A stretch of DNA of 64,000 nt from an uncultured Lysobacteraceae bacterium (GCA_936911875.1 CAKZGB010000009.1:120370-184369), one strand, 5' to 3'; positions 34,344-44,108 are shown, counted from the stretch's first letter. The notes: generated from the letters alone by a model not told the origin. Numbers and translations: made by a program.

Positions 34344-34760
34344 TTAGCCTTCGTCTGAAAAAGGCTCGGTTTCGGGCACGAAATCCAACGCCGCCGAATT
34401 AATGCAATAACGCAAACCGGTCGGCGGCGGTCCGTCGGGAAAGACATGCCCCAAGTGCGACTCGCAGCGGGCGCAAACCACCTCGACGCGGCGCATTCCA
34501 TGACTGTTGTCTGCGCGTTCCTGAACCCGATCGGGAGCAATCGGTTGCACATAGCTCGGCCAGCCGCTGCCCGAGTCGAATTTGGTATCGGATGCAAACA
34601 GCTCCTGCCGGCATGCCACGCACAGATAGGTGCCGGGCTCATGATGGTCCCAAAAACGACCGGTAAAAGGCGGCTCCGTGGCGGAACAGCGGCAGACCAG
34701 GTACTGTTCTTCCGTCAGTTCCTGACGCCACTGAGAATCGTCTTTTTCGATGGGTTGCAT
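34344..34760 (-). CDS. msrB: Peptide-methionine (R)-S-oxide reductase
   Basis: 138 residues. Zinc cysteines are Cys47/Cys50 (CVAC) and Cys96/Cys99 (CARC), the catalytic cysteine is Cys119 in YCINSAALDF, and GSGWPSY and HLGHVFPDGPPPTG are standard. It repairs the R epimer of methionine sulfoxide, complementing MsrA. Convergent with the adenosyltransferase gene and divergent from lptD. Confidence 0.97.
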   Translation of the reverse strand: MQPIEKDDSQWRQELTEEQYLVCRCSATEPPFTGRFWDHHEPGTYLCVACRQELFASDTKFDSGSGWPSYVQPIAPDRVQERADNSHGMRRVEVVCARCESHLGHVFPDGPPPTGLRYCINSAALDFVPETEPFSDEG

Positions 34761-34770
34761 GTCGGTGACC

Positions 34771-34776
34771 TATAAT
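34771..34776 (+). promoter_or_regulatory. Candidate -10 element for lptD-surA
   Basis: TATAAT in the msrB/lptD intergenic region. The TTGCAT upstream is only 10 bases away, so it is not a normal -35; the assignment is tentative. Confidence 0.3.
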
Positions 34777-34847
34777 TCTGTCTGAATGAATAAAACTGAA
34801 CGTCCCCGTCGTGGATTGTCCGATTGGTCCGCTTCAGGCAAGCTAGC

Positions 34848-37250
34848 ATGATTGATTTTCTACGTCCCGGATCCTATTGCGTGAGCAAAACCATTCGTTT
34901 GCTGCCGTTAACCTTGGCAGTCCTTGCCGCCATGCCCGCCATGGCCAAGGATTACGACCATCTCGACTGGGGTCTGTGTCCTATTAAGGATGCCGTTCCG
35001 CGGTTTGAAGATGCGGGTCGCCCTTCGTCTGACGCATTGAGCCGACTCGGTCAACCGACCGATATCGAGGGCGATACGGCCGAGGGTGACGAGACCAGCC
35101 AGACGTTCACCGGCAATGTCAATTTGCACCGTGGCGATCAGTTCCTGGGCACCGACAATCTGCAATACAACGATGAAACCGGTGATTACCAGGCCACCGG
35201 ATCGGTCCGTTATCAGGACAGCAATCTGCGTTTGCGCGCCGCCAATGCATCGGGCAATCAGGAAAAAGATCTGCACACCGTTACGGATCTGGACTACCAA
35301 CTGCTGTCGCGCAGGGGTAATGGCGAGGCCGACAAGATCACCTTCCAGGGTGACCAAGGCACGATGACAGGTGCAACGTACTCCACTTGTCCGCCGGAAG
35401 ACCGTCGCTGGGAAGTGGAAGCCGACGAGATTCGGGTAGACAATGCATCCGGCTTTGCAACGGCACATCATGCCAAGCTACGCATCGGAAAAGTGCCGGT
35501 GCTGTACATGCCCTATTTTAAATTCCCGATCGATGATCGACGTCGCACCGGCCTGCTGTATCCGGCCATCAGCATGTCGAGCCGCAACGGATTTGATTAC
35601 AAGCAGCCCTATTACATCAACTTGGCGCCGAACTACGATGCCACGATTACGCCGCGCCTGATGAGCAAGCGAGGTCTGGCGGTTGCCGGTGAATTCCGCT
35701 GGCTGTACGAGCGCGGCAACGGCATTGTGCAGGCCAACTTCCTGCCGAACGATCGCCTGCCGGAAAACGATCCGGACCGCTATCTGCACGATGACAACGG
35801 CAATCCGTATCCGGATCCGGAGTCGCCGAGTAATCGCGGCATGTTCAGCCTGCGCAACTTCCACCAGTTCAATCGTCAATGGTGGGCGTCGACCAATCTG
35901 AACTGGGTCAGCGATCGTCACTATCTCGAAGACTTCAATAATTCCCGCTACGGTCTGGCCGAGTACATGGTCACCAGCACTGCCGGACTGTACGGTCGCG
36001 GCAAATACTGGAGCGCCTCGTTGTCGGCCGATCATTACCAGATTGCCGATTACACGCTGACGGATACCTCACTGCCGTTCGATCGTTTACCGCGCGGCGT
36101 GTTCGAATACAACCGCCCGTGGGGTAAATTCGAAACCGGCCTTGCCGCAGAGTTGGTGAATTTCCGTCATCCGATCTACGACGGCGGCTCGCGCATGGAC
36201 GTGCGTCCGTACGTGTCGATGCCGCTGCAGGGAGGCAGCTGGTTCCTGACGCCTAAGGTGCAATATCGCTACACCAAATATCAGATCGACAAGGATCTGG
36301 CCGCACGCTTGGGCGGCAATACCTCGCCTTCGCGCAGCTTGCCAATTGCGAGCCTGGATGCCGGTATGTACTTCGACCGTCATGTGACGATCAAGGGCGT
36401 CAAGTATCTCAATACGTTGGAACCGCGGGTCTATTACCTGTACACCCCGTACGAGGATCAGTCCGATCTGCCGGTGTTCGACACCGTGCCGTTTACCTTC
36501 AGCTGGGGTCAGCTGTTCCGTGACAACCGCTACACCGGCGCTGACCGTCAGTCCGATGCCAATCAGCTGACCACCGCACTGACCACTCGCTTTATCAGCG
36601 AAGACACGGGGCGTGAGCGCTTGTCGTTGTCACTCGGACAGATTCGTTATTTCAAGGGCGTGCAAGTCGCCATGCCCGGCGAGACGCCACTGCTGCAAGG
36701 CAAGTCCGCGTACGTGGCCGAAGCTTCGTTCGCTCCTAGCGATCGCTGGCTGGTCAATTCCACCTACCAGTGGGATCCCAAGCGCGGCGGCCGCGATCTG
36801 ATGTCGCTGCGTGCCCGTTACCTGATTGGCGACCAGGGCGTCGTGAATCTGGCTTATCGTCACCGTCGCAGTCCGGTCACTTCGCAGGACTTGGTCAAGC
36901 AAGCCGACTTCTCCTTCCTGTACCCGATCAATCCCAACTGGAGCATAGTTGGCCGCCATTACTATTCGTTGCTCGATAATAAAACCATCGAAACGCTGGC
37001 CGGCGTTCAGTGGGAAAGCTGCTGTATCGCAGCGCGTGTAGTGGCTCGCCGTTATCTGCGTGATCGCTCCGGCAATCTCGACGATGCCATCAATTTTGAA
37101 TTTGAGCTCAAGGGTCTCGGTTCTGCAGGTCAGGACACTCGCCGCATTCTGCGTCGATCGGTTCTGGGCTATGACCGTGACGATTTGTACCTGATCCCGC
37201 CGGCGCTCAATGACCGCACCACCGGCAATGACGCCAAAAACCCGGATTAA
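34848..37250 (+). CDS. lptD: LPS assembly outer membrane protein
   Basis: About 800 residues: signal peptide (core LLPLTLAVLAAMPAMA), a periplasmic OstA/jellyroll domain (FTGNVNLHRGDQFLGTDNLQ) and a 26-strand barrel. The four family cysteines are visible: WGLCP, STCPPE and the adjacent pair in ESCCIA, which must form the interlocked disulfides. It inserts LPS into the outer leaflet with LptE. I used the ATG at 34848 with AGG upstream; a GTG at 34881 (MSKTIRL) would give a more compact signal peptide. It is followed after 3 bases by surA. Confidence 0.95.
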   Translation: MIDFLRPGSYCVSKTIRLLPLTLAVLAAMPAMAKDYDHLDWGLCPIKDAVPRFEDAGRPSSDALSRLGQPTDIEGDTAEGDETSQTFTGNVNLHRGDQFLGTDNLQYNDETGDYQATGSVRYQDSNLRLRAANASGNQEKDLHTVTDLDYQLLSRRGNGEADKITFQGDQGTMTGATYSTCPPEDRRWEVEADEIRVDNASGFATAHHAKLRIGKVPVLYMPYFKFPIDDRRRTGLLYPAISMSSRNGFDYKQPYYINLAPNYDATITPRLMSKRGLAVAGEFRWLYERGNGIVQANFLPNDRLPENDPDRYLHDDNGNPYPDPESPSNRGMFSLRNFHQFNRQWWASTNLNWVSDRHYLEDFNNSRYGLAEYMVTSTAGLYGRGKYWSASLSADHYQIADYTLTDTSLPFDRLPRGVFEYNRPWGKFETGLAAELVNFRHPIYDGGSRMDVRPYVSMPLQGGSWFLTPKVQYRYTKYQIDKDLAARLGGNTSPSRSLPIASLDAGMYFDRHVTIKGVKYLNTLEPRVYYLYTPYEDQSDLPVFDTVPFTFSWGQLFRDNRYTGADRQSDANQLTTALTTRFISEDTGRERLSLSLGQIRYFKGVQVAMPGETPLLQGKSAYVAEASFAPSDRWLVNSTYQWDPKRGGRDLMSLRARYLIGDQGVVNLAYRHRRSPVTSQDLVKQADFSFLYPINPNWSIVGRHYYSLLDNKTIETLAGVQWESCCIAARVVARRYLRDRSGNLDDAINFEFELKGLGSAGQDTRRILRRSVLGYDRDDLYLIPPALNDRTTGNDAKNPD

Positions 37251-37253
37251 TAA

Positions 37254-38558
37254 ATGAAACGACTTCTCACTCTCTCGTTGACCACCTTGCTGCTGGCCGC
37301 TCCGGCTTTTGCACAAACGACGACGCCTCTGAACAGCATCGCCGCCACGGTCGATGAAGACGTCATCCTGCGCAGCGAGTTCGATCGCGCCATGCGTACC
37401 TACAGTGCGCAACTGGCACAACAGAACAACGGTGCAAAGGCATCTGAGGCTGCGATCCGCAAGCAGGTCATGGAACGTCTGATTCTGACCAAACTGCAAG
37501 TGGCCCGCGCCCAAGGCACCGGTATCAACGTCACTGACGAAGACATCACGGCCGCTCTGAATGCCGTGGCCCAGCAAAACGGCTGGAGCGTCGACCAACT
37601 GCGCGCCAATGTGGAAAAGCAAGGTCTGAACTTTGCCGATTACCGCGCCGCCCTGCGCGATGAAATCTACACTCAACGTCTGCAGCAGGCTTTTGCCCAG
37701 CAACGCGTGAACGTGTCCGAGGCCGAAGTCGACAACTACCTGAAGAACTCGCCGGCTGCCGGTCCGCAGTTGCATCTGGCCAACATCCTGGTTGCCACGC
37801 CGGAAGGCGCAACGGCTGCGCAAATTGCCGACGCTGAAAAGCGCGCCAATGCCGCTGCCGCCAAGTTGAACGCCGGCGCTGATTTTGCCGCCGTCGCAAC
37901 GGAATATTCCAACGCCACCAATGCCCTGCAAGGTGGTGATTTGGGCTGGCGCTCGGTAGCCGACATCCCGGCCGCACTGGTTGACGCCATCCGCAGCCTG
38001 CAACCCGGCCAACACAGCGCTCCGTTGCGTGGCCCGAACGGTTTCCAGATCATCAAACTGGTTGAAGTGCGCGAAGGCGCAGCTGCCGGTAACGTCACGC
38101 AATACAAGGCACGTCACATCCTGATCAAGGTGGGTGCCGATGGCGAGGAAGCCGCTCAGAAGCGCGCACAGGACCTGTACGAGCGTCTGAGCAAGGGTGC
38201 CGACTTTGCCAAGTCCGCCCGCGACTACTCGCAGGATATTGAAACCAAGGCCAGCGGCGGCGATCTGGGCTGGTTCGATCCGGACCGTCACGGCCCGGAA
38301 CTGGCCACCGCCCTGCAAAACCTCGCCAATGGTGCGATCTCGACTCCGGTCCGCACGGCCGCGGGTTATCACATCATCCAACGTCAGGACATGCGCAGCG
38401 TTCCGGGCGGCAATCAAGCCTTGCGTGATCAGGCTCGCGAAGCCGTGGGTCGCCGCAAGCTCGAAGACGAATGGGGCCGCTTTGTCCGCTCCATGCGCAA
38501 CGAAGCCTTCGTGCAGTACATGCTGCCCGGTTTCGAGGACGAGGCGACGACTCCGTAA
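37254..38558 (+). CDS. surA: Periplasmic chaperone and peptidyl-prolyl isomerase
   Basis: 434 residues with a signal peptide (LLAAPAFAQ), the chaperone N-domain (AATVDEDVILRSEFDRAM) and two parvulin domains, each with the LGW hallmark: GGDLGWRSVADIPAAL and GGDLGWFDPDRHGPEL. SurA escorts outer-membrane proteins, including LptD encoded just upstream, to the BAM complex. The gene order lptD-surA-pdxA-rsmA-apaG-apaH is conserved in Gammaproteobacteria. Confidence 0.97.
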   Translation: MKRLLTLSLTTLLLAAPAFAQTTTPLNSIAATVDEDVILRSEFDRAMRTYSAQLAQQNNGAKASEAAIRKQVMERLILTKLQVARAQGTGINVTDEDITAALNAVAQQNGWSVDQLRANVEKQGLNFADYRAALRDEIYTQRLQQAFAQQRVNVSEAEVDNYLKNSPAAGPQLHLANILVATPEGATAAQIADAEKRANAAAAKLNAGADFAAVATEYSNATNALQGGDLGWRSVADIPAALVDAIRSLQPGQHSAPLRGPNGFQIIKLVEVREGAAAGNVTQYKARHILIKVGADGEEAAQKRAQDLYERLSKGADFAKSARDYSQDIETKASGGDLGWFDPDRHGPELATALQNLANGAISTPVRTAAGYHIIQRQDMRSVPGGNQALRDQAREAVGRRKLEDEWGRFVRSMRNEAFVQYMLPGFEDEATTP

Positions 38559-38588
38559 GCACTCCCCTGCGATCGCTGTATAAAACCC

Positions 38589-38616
38589 AAGGCCCAAGCA
38601 TTTGCTTGGGCCTTTT
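38589..38616 (+). terminator. Terminator after surA
   Basis: 11-bp perfect stem AAGGCCCAAGC/GCTTGGGCCTT, 4-base loop, then TTTT. It separates lptD-surA from pdxA, although the pdxA start is only 25 bases further, so read-through probably feeds pdxA. Confidence 0.8.
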
Positions 38617-38640
38617 GCTTGGCTCGCTTAAACTGAGCCG

Positions 38641-39654
38641 ATGACATCGCGACCGCTACTGGCACTGATTCCCGGCGAACCTGCAGGTGTAGGTCCCGAG
38701 CTCACCGTGCGTGCCCTGCAATCTCCGCTTCCTGCAGACGTGCTGGTGCTGGCCGATCCGCTCACCTTGCAGCATGCTGCTGAATCGCTGCAATTGCCGC
38801 TGGAGTGGCGCGAAGTGGCTGCGGGGGATTCTTCGCAATGGGCTGCGGCGTTGCAATGGGCACGCGAACAAACCGCACGCGCCGTGATCTGTCCGATTGC
38901 GCAAGCGCGCGAGACGATCGCAGGACAGACCGATTCGCACAATGCTGCCGCCGTGATCGATGCATTGAATCTCGGCAGCGACTTGGCGCTGGCGGGTCAC
39001 GTGCAAGGACTGGTCACGGGTCCCACGCACAAACATGTCTTAAAACAAGCGGGATTTGAGTATTCGGGCACCACGGAATGGCTGGCGCAACGGGCCGGTA
39101 CGCCGGTGGTGATGATGCTGGCGCACTCGCGTCTGCGCGTTGCGTTGCAGACGACGCACTTGCCTTTGCGTGCAGTGGCCGATGCCATCACACCCGAATC
39201 GATGGAGCGCACCGTGCGCATCACGCATCAGGCCTTGCAGAGCCGCTTCGGTATTGCCAATCCGCGCCTGATGATTCTGGGCCTGAACCCGCACGCCGGT
39301 GAACAGGGCGACATGGGTGACGAGGAGTTGCGCATCTTCGCGCCGGTCATTTCTAAACTCCGTGGCGAAGGCATGGTCCTGTCGGATCCGTTGCCGGCCG
39401 ACACGGCCTTCCTGCCGGAAAAACTGCAACAGTGGGATGCGGTGATTGCCGCGTATCACGACCAAGGTCTGCCGGTGCTGAAATTCTCGGGGTTTGCTGA
39501 GGCTGTGAACATCACGCTGGGACTGCCCTACCCGCGTGTGGCGGTCGATCACGGTACCGCGTTGGATATTGCATGGAAGGGTGTGGCCGACCTTGGCAGT
39601 TTTGCCGAGGCAATCCGACAATGCGCGCAGATGGCCACGCATCGGCGACAATAG
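38641..39654 (+). CDS. pdxA: 4-hydroxythreonine-4-phosphate dehydrogenase
   Basis: 337 residues starting LALIPGEPAGVGPEL, the PdxA signature (G.P.G.G.E). Metal-binding histidines lie in GPTHKHVLKQAG, and in AYHDQGLPVLK and VDHGTALDIA near the end. It oxidises 4-phosphohydroxy-threonine in pyridoxal phosphate synthesis. Four bases separate it from rsmA. Confidence 0.96.
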   Translation: MTSRPLLALIPGEPAGVGPELTVRALQSPLPADVLVLADPLTLQHAAESLQLPLEWREVAAGDSSQWAAALQWAREQTARAVICPIAQARETIAGQTDSHNAAAVIDALNLGSDLALAGHVQGLVTGPTHKHVLKQAGFEYSGTTEWLAQRAGTPVVMMLAHSRLRVALQTTHLPLRAVADAITPESMERTVRITHQALQSRFGIANPRLMILGLNPHAGEQGDMGDEELRIFAPVISKLRGEGMVLSDPLPADTAFLPEKLQQWDAVIAAYHDQGLPVLKFSGFAEAVNITLGLPYPRVAVDHGTALDIAWKGVADLGSFAEAIRQCAQMATHRRQ

Positions 39655-39658
39655 CCGC

Positions 39659-40528
39659 ATGGCTACCCGCAAATCTTCTTCCCACCGTTCGGCGCATCCG
39701 CGTCTGGATGGCCGCAACACGGCCGCCGGATTCGACAAGGCAGCCAAGAAACAATTCGGCCAGCACTTTCTGACCGACAGCCAAGTCATCGCCCAGATCG
39801 TGCGTGCGGTGAATCCGCAGCCCGATGACCGGCTGGTGGAGATCGGGCCCGGCCAAGGTGCGATTACATTGCCGCTGCTCGACGCACACGGTCGTCTGAC
39901 GGTCATCGAGTACGATCGCGACCTGATCTTCCCGCTCAGCGAGGCGGCGCGTCCGCACGGTACCTTGCGCGTGATCCATCGCGATGTCATGGAAGTCGAT
40001 TTCACCGCATTGGCACGCGACGAAGGCCATCACGACGATTTGCGCATCCGTCTGGTCGGCAACTTGCCGTACAACCTGTCATCGCCGATTCTGTTCCACG
40101 CCCTGGACCACGCCGCCGCGATCAAGGACATGACCTTCATGCTGCAAAAGGAAGTGGTCGATCGCATGGCTGCCGGCCCCGGCAGCAAGGTCTACGGCAG
40201 GCTGAGCGTGATGCTGCAGGCCTACTGCGGGGTCACGCCATTGTTCGACGTACCGCCTGAGGCCTTCAATCCGCCGCCCAAGGTCGATTCGGCCGTGGTT
40301 CGGCTGGTGCCGCGCCCGCCGGCCGAAATCGGCATTACCGACCCTGCCATGTTCACTGCGGTGGTCCGTGATGCCTTCGGCCAGCGTCGCAAGACTCTGC
40401 GCAATGCCCTGTCTAAACTCTGCGACAGCGCCGCCATCGAGGCCGTGGGACTGCGTCCGGACCTGCGTGCTGAACAGATTGAGGTCGCCGATTTTGTAAG
40501 GCTGGCGAACTCGCTTAAAATGGCGTGA
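39659..40528 (+). CDS. rsmA: 16S rRNA N6,N6-dimethyladenosine transferase (KsgA)
   Basis: 289 residues from the ATG at 39659; the frame is open upstream inside pdxA but that part is not conserved. Motif KKQFGQHFLTDSQVI, SAM site VEIGPGQGAITLPLL and catalytic NLPYNLSSPI are all present. It dimethylates A1518 and A1519 in helix 45 as a late 30S checkpoint. The first 30 residues before the conserved core are basic and slightly longer than usual. The stop overlaps the apaG start by one base. Confidence 0.96.
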   Translation: MATRKSSSHRSAHPRLDGRNTAAGFDKAAKKQFGQHFLTDSQVIAQIVRAVNPQPDDRLVEIGPGQGAITLPLLDAHGRLTVIEYDRDLIFPLSEAARPHGTLRVIHRDVMEVDFTALARDEGHHDDLRIRLVGNLPYNLSSPILFHALDHAAAIKDMTFMLQKEVVDRMAAGPGSKVYGRLSVMLQAYCGVTPLFDVPPEAFNPPPKVDSAVVRLVPRPPAEIGITDPAMFTAVVRDAFGQRRKTLRNALSKLCDSAAIEAVGLRPDLRAEQIEVADFVRLANSLKMA

Positions 40529-40914
40529 TGGAGAATCACCCGAGCGAATACGCCATCGACATTGATGTCACCACCCAATATGTCGATGAACAGTCGGTCC
40601 CCGAGCAGGATCGGTACGTGTTCGCCTATACCATCTGGATCCGCAACAGCGGTAACGTGCCTGCGCAACTGCTGGCGCGCCACTGGGTTATCACCGATGC
40701 CAACGGCCATACCGAAGAGGTGCATGGCGAGGGCGTAGTCGGCGAACAACCGTGGCTGCAGCCCGGCGAGGGTTTTGAGTACACGTCCGGCGCCATTTTG
40801 CCGACGGATCTCGGGACCATGTGCGGCAGCTATGACATGCTGGCCGATGACGGCACGCACTTCCAGGCTCCGATTCCTCCATTTACCCTGACCATTCCTC
40901 GCACGCTGCACTAA
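40528..40914 (+). CDS. apaG: ApaG family protein
   Basis: 128 residues with YVFAYTIWIRNSGNVPAQLL, RHWVITDANGHTEEV-type and GEGVVGEQPWLQPGEGFEYTSG, the fibronectin-like ApaG fold. The function is unsettled; it is linked to Co2+ resistance and nucleotide signalling through its constant pairing with apaH. The start overlaps the rsmA stop (TGATG). Confidence 0.95.
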   Translation: MENHPSEYAIDIDVTTQYVDEQSVPEQDRYVFAYTIWIRNSGNVPAQLLARHWVITDANGHTEEVHGEGVVGEQPWLQPGEGFEYTSGAILPTDLGTMCGSYDMLADDGTHFQAPIPPFTLTIPRTLH

Positions 40915-40926
40915 CGGGGAGTCACG

Positions 40927-41901
40927 ATGGCGGTATGGGCAATCGGCGACTTGCAGGGCTGCTACGAGGTTACTCAGCGGCTACTCGACGCCATTAAATT
41001 TGATCCGGCGCAGGACCGTCTGTGGTTCTGCGGCGATCTGGTGAACCGTGGCGGTCAGTCGCTGGAAACCTTGCGTCTGGTGTACTCGCTGCGTGAGCAC
41101 GCCACTGTGGTGCTGGGCAATCACGATCTGTCGCTGCTCGCGGTCGGTCAACGCACGCCCGAAGAACAGCGCAAGGTCAATCCCGATCTGCAGCGCGTGG
41201 TGATGGCCGATGATGCGCACGCCATGCTCGAATGGCTGCGTTCACAACCGCTGTTCCATGTTGATCACGAACTTGGTTGGGGCATGGTGCATGCCGGCCT
41301 GCATCCTTCGTGGACCATTGAACAAGCCGAGCGTTGTGCCCGCATCGTCGAAGAGAAACTGCACGGCAAGCAATTCCAGCGTCTGCTGCGCAACATGTAT
41401 GGCGATAAGCCCGCGTGGAATCCGCAGTTGGGCGGACTGGAACAATGCCGCGCTATCATCAACATCATGACGCGCATGCGTTACGTGACGCCGCGCGGTC
41501 GCATCGAATTCGAAGCCAAAACCGCACAGGGTGAGCAACCTGCAGGACTGTATCCGTGGTTTGCTGTGCCGGGCATGGTCCGTCGCGATCTCAAGCTGGT
41601 GGTGGGTCACTGGTCCACACTGGGCTTGAACATCACCAACGGCGTGCACAGCATCGATACCGGCGCGGTGTGGGGCGGACGTCTGACCGCATTGCGTCTC
41701 GATAGCGAATCGCCGCAGATTGTGCAGGTGGCAGGTCGTGAAGTGCCGCCCGAGTTGCGTGCGGCCAAGTTGGCGACTTCGGCCAATGCCAAGTTGCCGC
41801 CCAAGGGCGCCAAGCGTCCGGGCTCAACGCGTCGTCGCCGCCGTGGCGGTCGAGGTGGTGGCGGTGGTGCTTCGCGTCCGCCGCGTGGCACTGCGGAGTA
41901 A
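40927..41901 (+). CDS. apaH: Diadenosine tetraphosphatase, symmetrical, with basic Gly-rich tail
   Basis: 324 residues. The metallophosphatase motifs GDLQGC (residues 8-13), CGDLVNRG (about 37-44), LGNHDLSLL (about 66) and the GWGMVHAGLHP histidine are complete. ApaH hydrolyses Ap4A to two ADP and also decaps Np4-capped RNA. Escherichia coli ApaH is 280 residues; here about 40 extra residues form a basic, low-complexity tail (KRPGSTRRRRRGGRGGGGG) of RGG type that may bind nucleic acid. Confidence 0.96.
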   Translation: MAVWAIGDLQGCYEVTQRLLDAIKFDPAQDRLWFCGDLVNRGGQSLETLRLVYSLREHATVVLGNHDLSLLAVGQRTPEEQRKVNPDLQRVVMADDAHAMLEWLRSQPLFHVDHELGWGMVHAGLHPSWTIEQAERCARIVEEKLHGKQFQRLLRNMYGDKPAWNPQLGGLEQCRAIINIMTRMRYVTPRGRIEFEAKTAQGEQPAGLYPWFAVPGMVRRDLKLVVGHWSTLGLNITNGVHSIDTGAVWGGRLTALRLDSESPQIVQVAGREVPPELRAAKLATSANAKLPPKGAKRPGSTRRRRRGGRGGGGGASRPPRGTAE

Positions 41902-41944
41902 TGGGGCGCGTTTAGGGCCGACTGCCCTGCTCTGCGAGCTCGCG

Positions 41945-42457
41945 TCAGTTTTTAACGCGCTTAAGCGTGATCAGTGAGAATCCCAGCTTGCGCTCCGCGC
42001 CGGCGGGGTAATGCTCCGATTCGACGGTCTGCCATTCGTCTTCGTTCAACGCCGGGAACCACGTGTCCACATCGAACTCGGCATCCACGCGCGTCAGATG
42101 AATCTCAACGGCCAGCGGCAAGGCCAGACGATAAACCTCGCCACCGCCGATGACCCAAAGGCGTTCGCTGCCCGTTTGTTCCAGGGCTTCCTGCACGCTC
42201 TGTACGGCCTGCATGCCATCAAACGGCACTTGCCCGCTACGCGTCAGCACCAGATTGGTGCGGCCCGGTAGCGCGCGACCTAAGCTCTGCGCGGTCTTGC
42301 GCCCCATCAACATCGTGGCGCCCATCGTCAGCTGTTTGAAACGCCGCAAGTCCTCGGGCAGATGCCAGACCAGCGTGTTGTCTTTGCCGAGCCCTAAGTT
42401 GCGATCAACCGCAGCAATCAGTGCGATGCGCGGTCGCTTGTCCGACGCTAGCGTCAC
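41945..42457 (-). CDS. folA: Dihydrofolate reductase
   Basis: 170 residues with RIALIAAVDRNLGLGKDNTLVW at the start, the catalytic acidic residue in HLPEDLRRFK, MGRKTAQSLGRALPGR (NADPH site) and WVIGGGEVY. It regenerates tetrahydrofolate consumed by ThyA; the start overlaps the thyA stop by 4 bases, so both are coupled. Confidence 0.96.
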   Translation of the reverse strand: MTLASDKRPRIALIAAVDRNLGLGKDNTLVWHLPEDLRRFKQLTMGATMLMGRKTAQSLGRALPGRTNLVLTRSGQVPFDGMQAVQSVQEALEQTGSERLWVIGGGEVYRLALPLAVEIHLTRVDAEFDVDTWFPALNEDEWQTVESEHYPAGAERKLGFSLITLKRVKN

Positions 42458-43248
42458 ACCGCCACCGGTGCTTTAATCGCCGGGCACGGATCGTAACCTT
42501 CGATGGCAATGTCATCGTAGGTAAAGGCAAAAAGATCGGTGACAGCGGGATTCAGACGCAACGTCGGCAGCGCACGCGGAGTGCGTGAGAGCTGCTCGTG
42601 TGCCTGATCAAAATGGTTGTTGTACAAGTGCGCATCGCCCAGCGTGTGGACGAAATCGCCGGGCTCGAGTTCGCACACTTGCGCCACCATGTGCGTGAGC
42701 AATGCATACGATGCGATGTTGAACGGCACGCCTAAAAAGATATCGCCGCTGCGCTGATACAGCTGGCAGCTCAGCCTTCCCTGCGCGACGTAGAACTGGA
42801 ACATGGTGTGGCATGGCATCAGTGCCATCCTGTCGAGCTCACCGACGTTCCAGGCTGATACGACCAGACGACGCGAATCGGGATTGCGGCGGATCTCATC
42901 GACGACCCATCGGATCTGATCGATCACGCGGCCATCGGCGGCCTCCCATTGACGCCATTGTTTGCCGTACACGGGACCCAGTTCGCCGTCGGCGTCGGCC
43001 CACTCATCCCAGATGCTGACTTTGTTGTCACGCAAGTAAGCGATGTTGGTCTCGCCTTTCAGAAACCACAGCAGCTCATGGATGATCGAGCGCAGATGCA
43101 GTTTTTTGGTGGTGACCAGCGGAAAGCCTTCGCGCAGATCAAAACGCATTTGCGCGCCGAAGACACTGCGGGTTCCGGTGCCGGTGCGATCTTCTTTATC
43201 GGTGCCGTGCTCCAGAACGTGGCGGAGCAGATCGAGATACGCTTTCAT
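42454..43248 (-). CDS. thyA: Thymidylate synthase
   Basis: 264 residues, identical in length to the Escherichia coli enzyme. The nucleophile is Cys146 in LMPCHTMFQFY; DRTGTGTRSVFG, KKLHLRSIIHELLWFLKG and YDPCPAIKAPVAV mark the family. It methylates dUMP with methylene-tetrahydrofolate. It is between lgt and folA with 4-base overlaps at both ends. Confidence 0.98.
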   Translation of the reverse strand: MKAYLDLLRHVLEHGTDKEDRTGTGTRSVFGAQMRFDLREGFPLVTTKKLHLRSIIHELLWFLKGETNIAYLRDNKVSIWDEWADADGELGPVYGKQWRQWEAADGRVIDQIRWVVDEIRRNPDSRRLVVSAWNVGELDRMALMPCHTMFQFYVAQGRLSCQLYQRSGDIFLGVPFNIASYALLTHMVAQVCELEPGDFVHTLGDAHLYNNHFDQAHEQLSRTPRALPTLRLNPAVTDLFAFTYDDIAIEGYDPCPAIKAPVAV

Positions 43249-44108
43249 GCGACTTGCGGTTGCAAGGTGGGGCTACGACGCGACAGCCACAGCAGCGCCA
43301 GTCCGAACAGAATCAGCGGCACGCTCAGCAGTTGGCCCATGGTCAGCCAGCCGAACGCCAGATAGCCGAGCTGACTGTCGGGCAGGCGCACAAATTCGAC
43401 GACAAAACGGAACACGCCATACAGCAGTGCAAACATGCCGGCCACTGCGTAACGCGGTCGCGGCTTGCGCGAATAGAACCAGAGCACCACGAACATGACC
43501 AGGCCTTCGAGCAGTGCCTGATACAACTGCGACGGATGACGTGCGAAGGCATTCAGTGCACCCTGCGCGTATTCCTGACGAATCAGCTCCTGCGGTTTAC
43601 CGGCGAGCTCGGGTGCGGTGGGGAAAATCACCCCCCAATCGGCCTTCGTCAGCTTGCCCCACAGCTCACCGTTGATGTAATTACCGATGCGGCCAAAGCC
43701 CAAGCCAGGCGGCACCAGGGGCGCGACAAAATCGAGCGTGTCCGCCAGGTGCGTGCGATGTTTGCGCGACCAGATCCAAGTGGCCAGCAGCACACCCAGC
43801 AAACCACCGTGGAAACTCATGCCGCCCTCTTTGATGCGGAACAGCATCATCGGATCCTGCAGGAAGTCGCCGAACACATAGAACAGGATGTAGCCAATAC
43901 GGCCGCCGAGAATCACACCCAGCATGCCGTAGAACAGCAAATCGCCGAAGGCCTCAGTGTTAACCCCGGGCAACCGACCTTGGCGGATGCGACGCGTTCC
44001 GAGCCACAGTGCCACGGCAAAGCCGAGCAAGTACATGAGCCCGTACCAATGCACCTCTACAGGGCCGAGTCGGAAGGCAATAGGGTCGGCGTCGTGCAGA
44101 GCAATCAT
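43245..44108 (-). CDS. lgt: Prolipoprotein diacylglyceryl transferase
   Basis: 287 residues with seven hydrophobic segments. The phosphatidylglycerol-binding Lgt signature appears as GRIGNYINGELWG, with the catalytic histidine region HWYGLMYLLGF near the start and SFHGGLLG in the middle. It transfers diacylglycerol to the lipobox cysteine, for instance of LemA at 45600. The lgt-thyA-folA order is common in Proteobacteria. Confidence 0.96.
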   Translation of the reverse strand: MIALHDADPIAFRLGPVEVHWYGLMYLLGFAVALWLGTRRIRQGRLPGVNTEAFGDLLFYGMLGVILGGRIGYILFYVFGDFLQDPMMLFRIKEGGMSFHGGLLGVLLATWIWSRKHRTHLADTLDFVAPLVPPGLGFGRIGNYINGELWGKLTKADWGVIFPTAPELAGKPQELIRQEYAQGALNAFARHPSQLYQALLEGLVMFVVLWFYSRKPRPRYAVAGMFALLYGVFRFVVEFVRLPDSQLGYLAFGWLTMGQLLSVPLILFGLALLWLSRRSPTLQPQVA

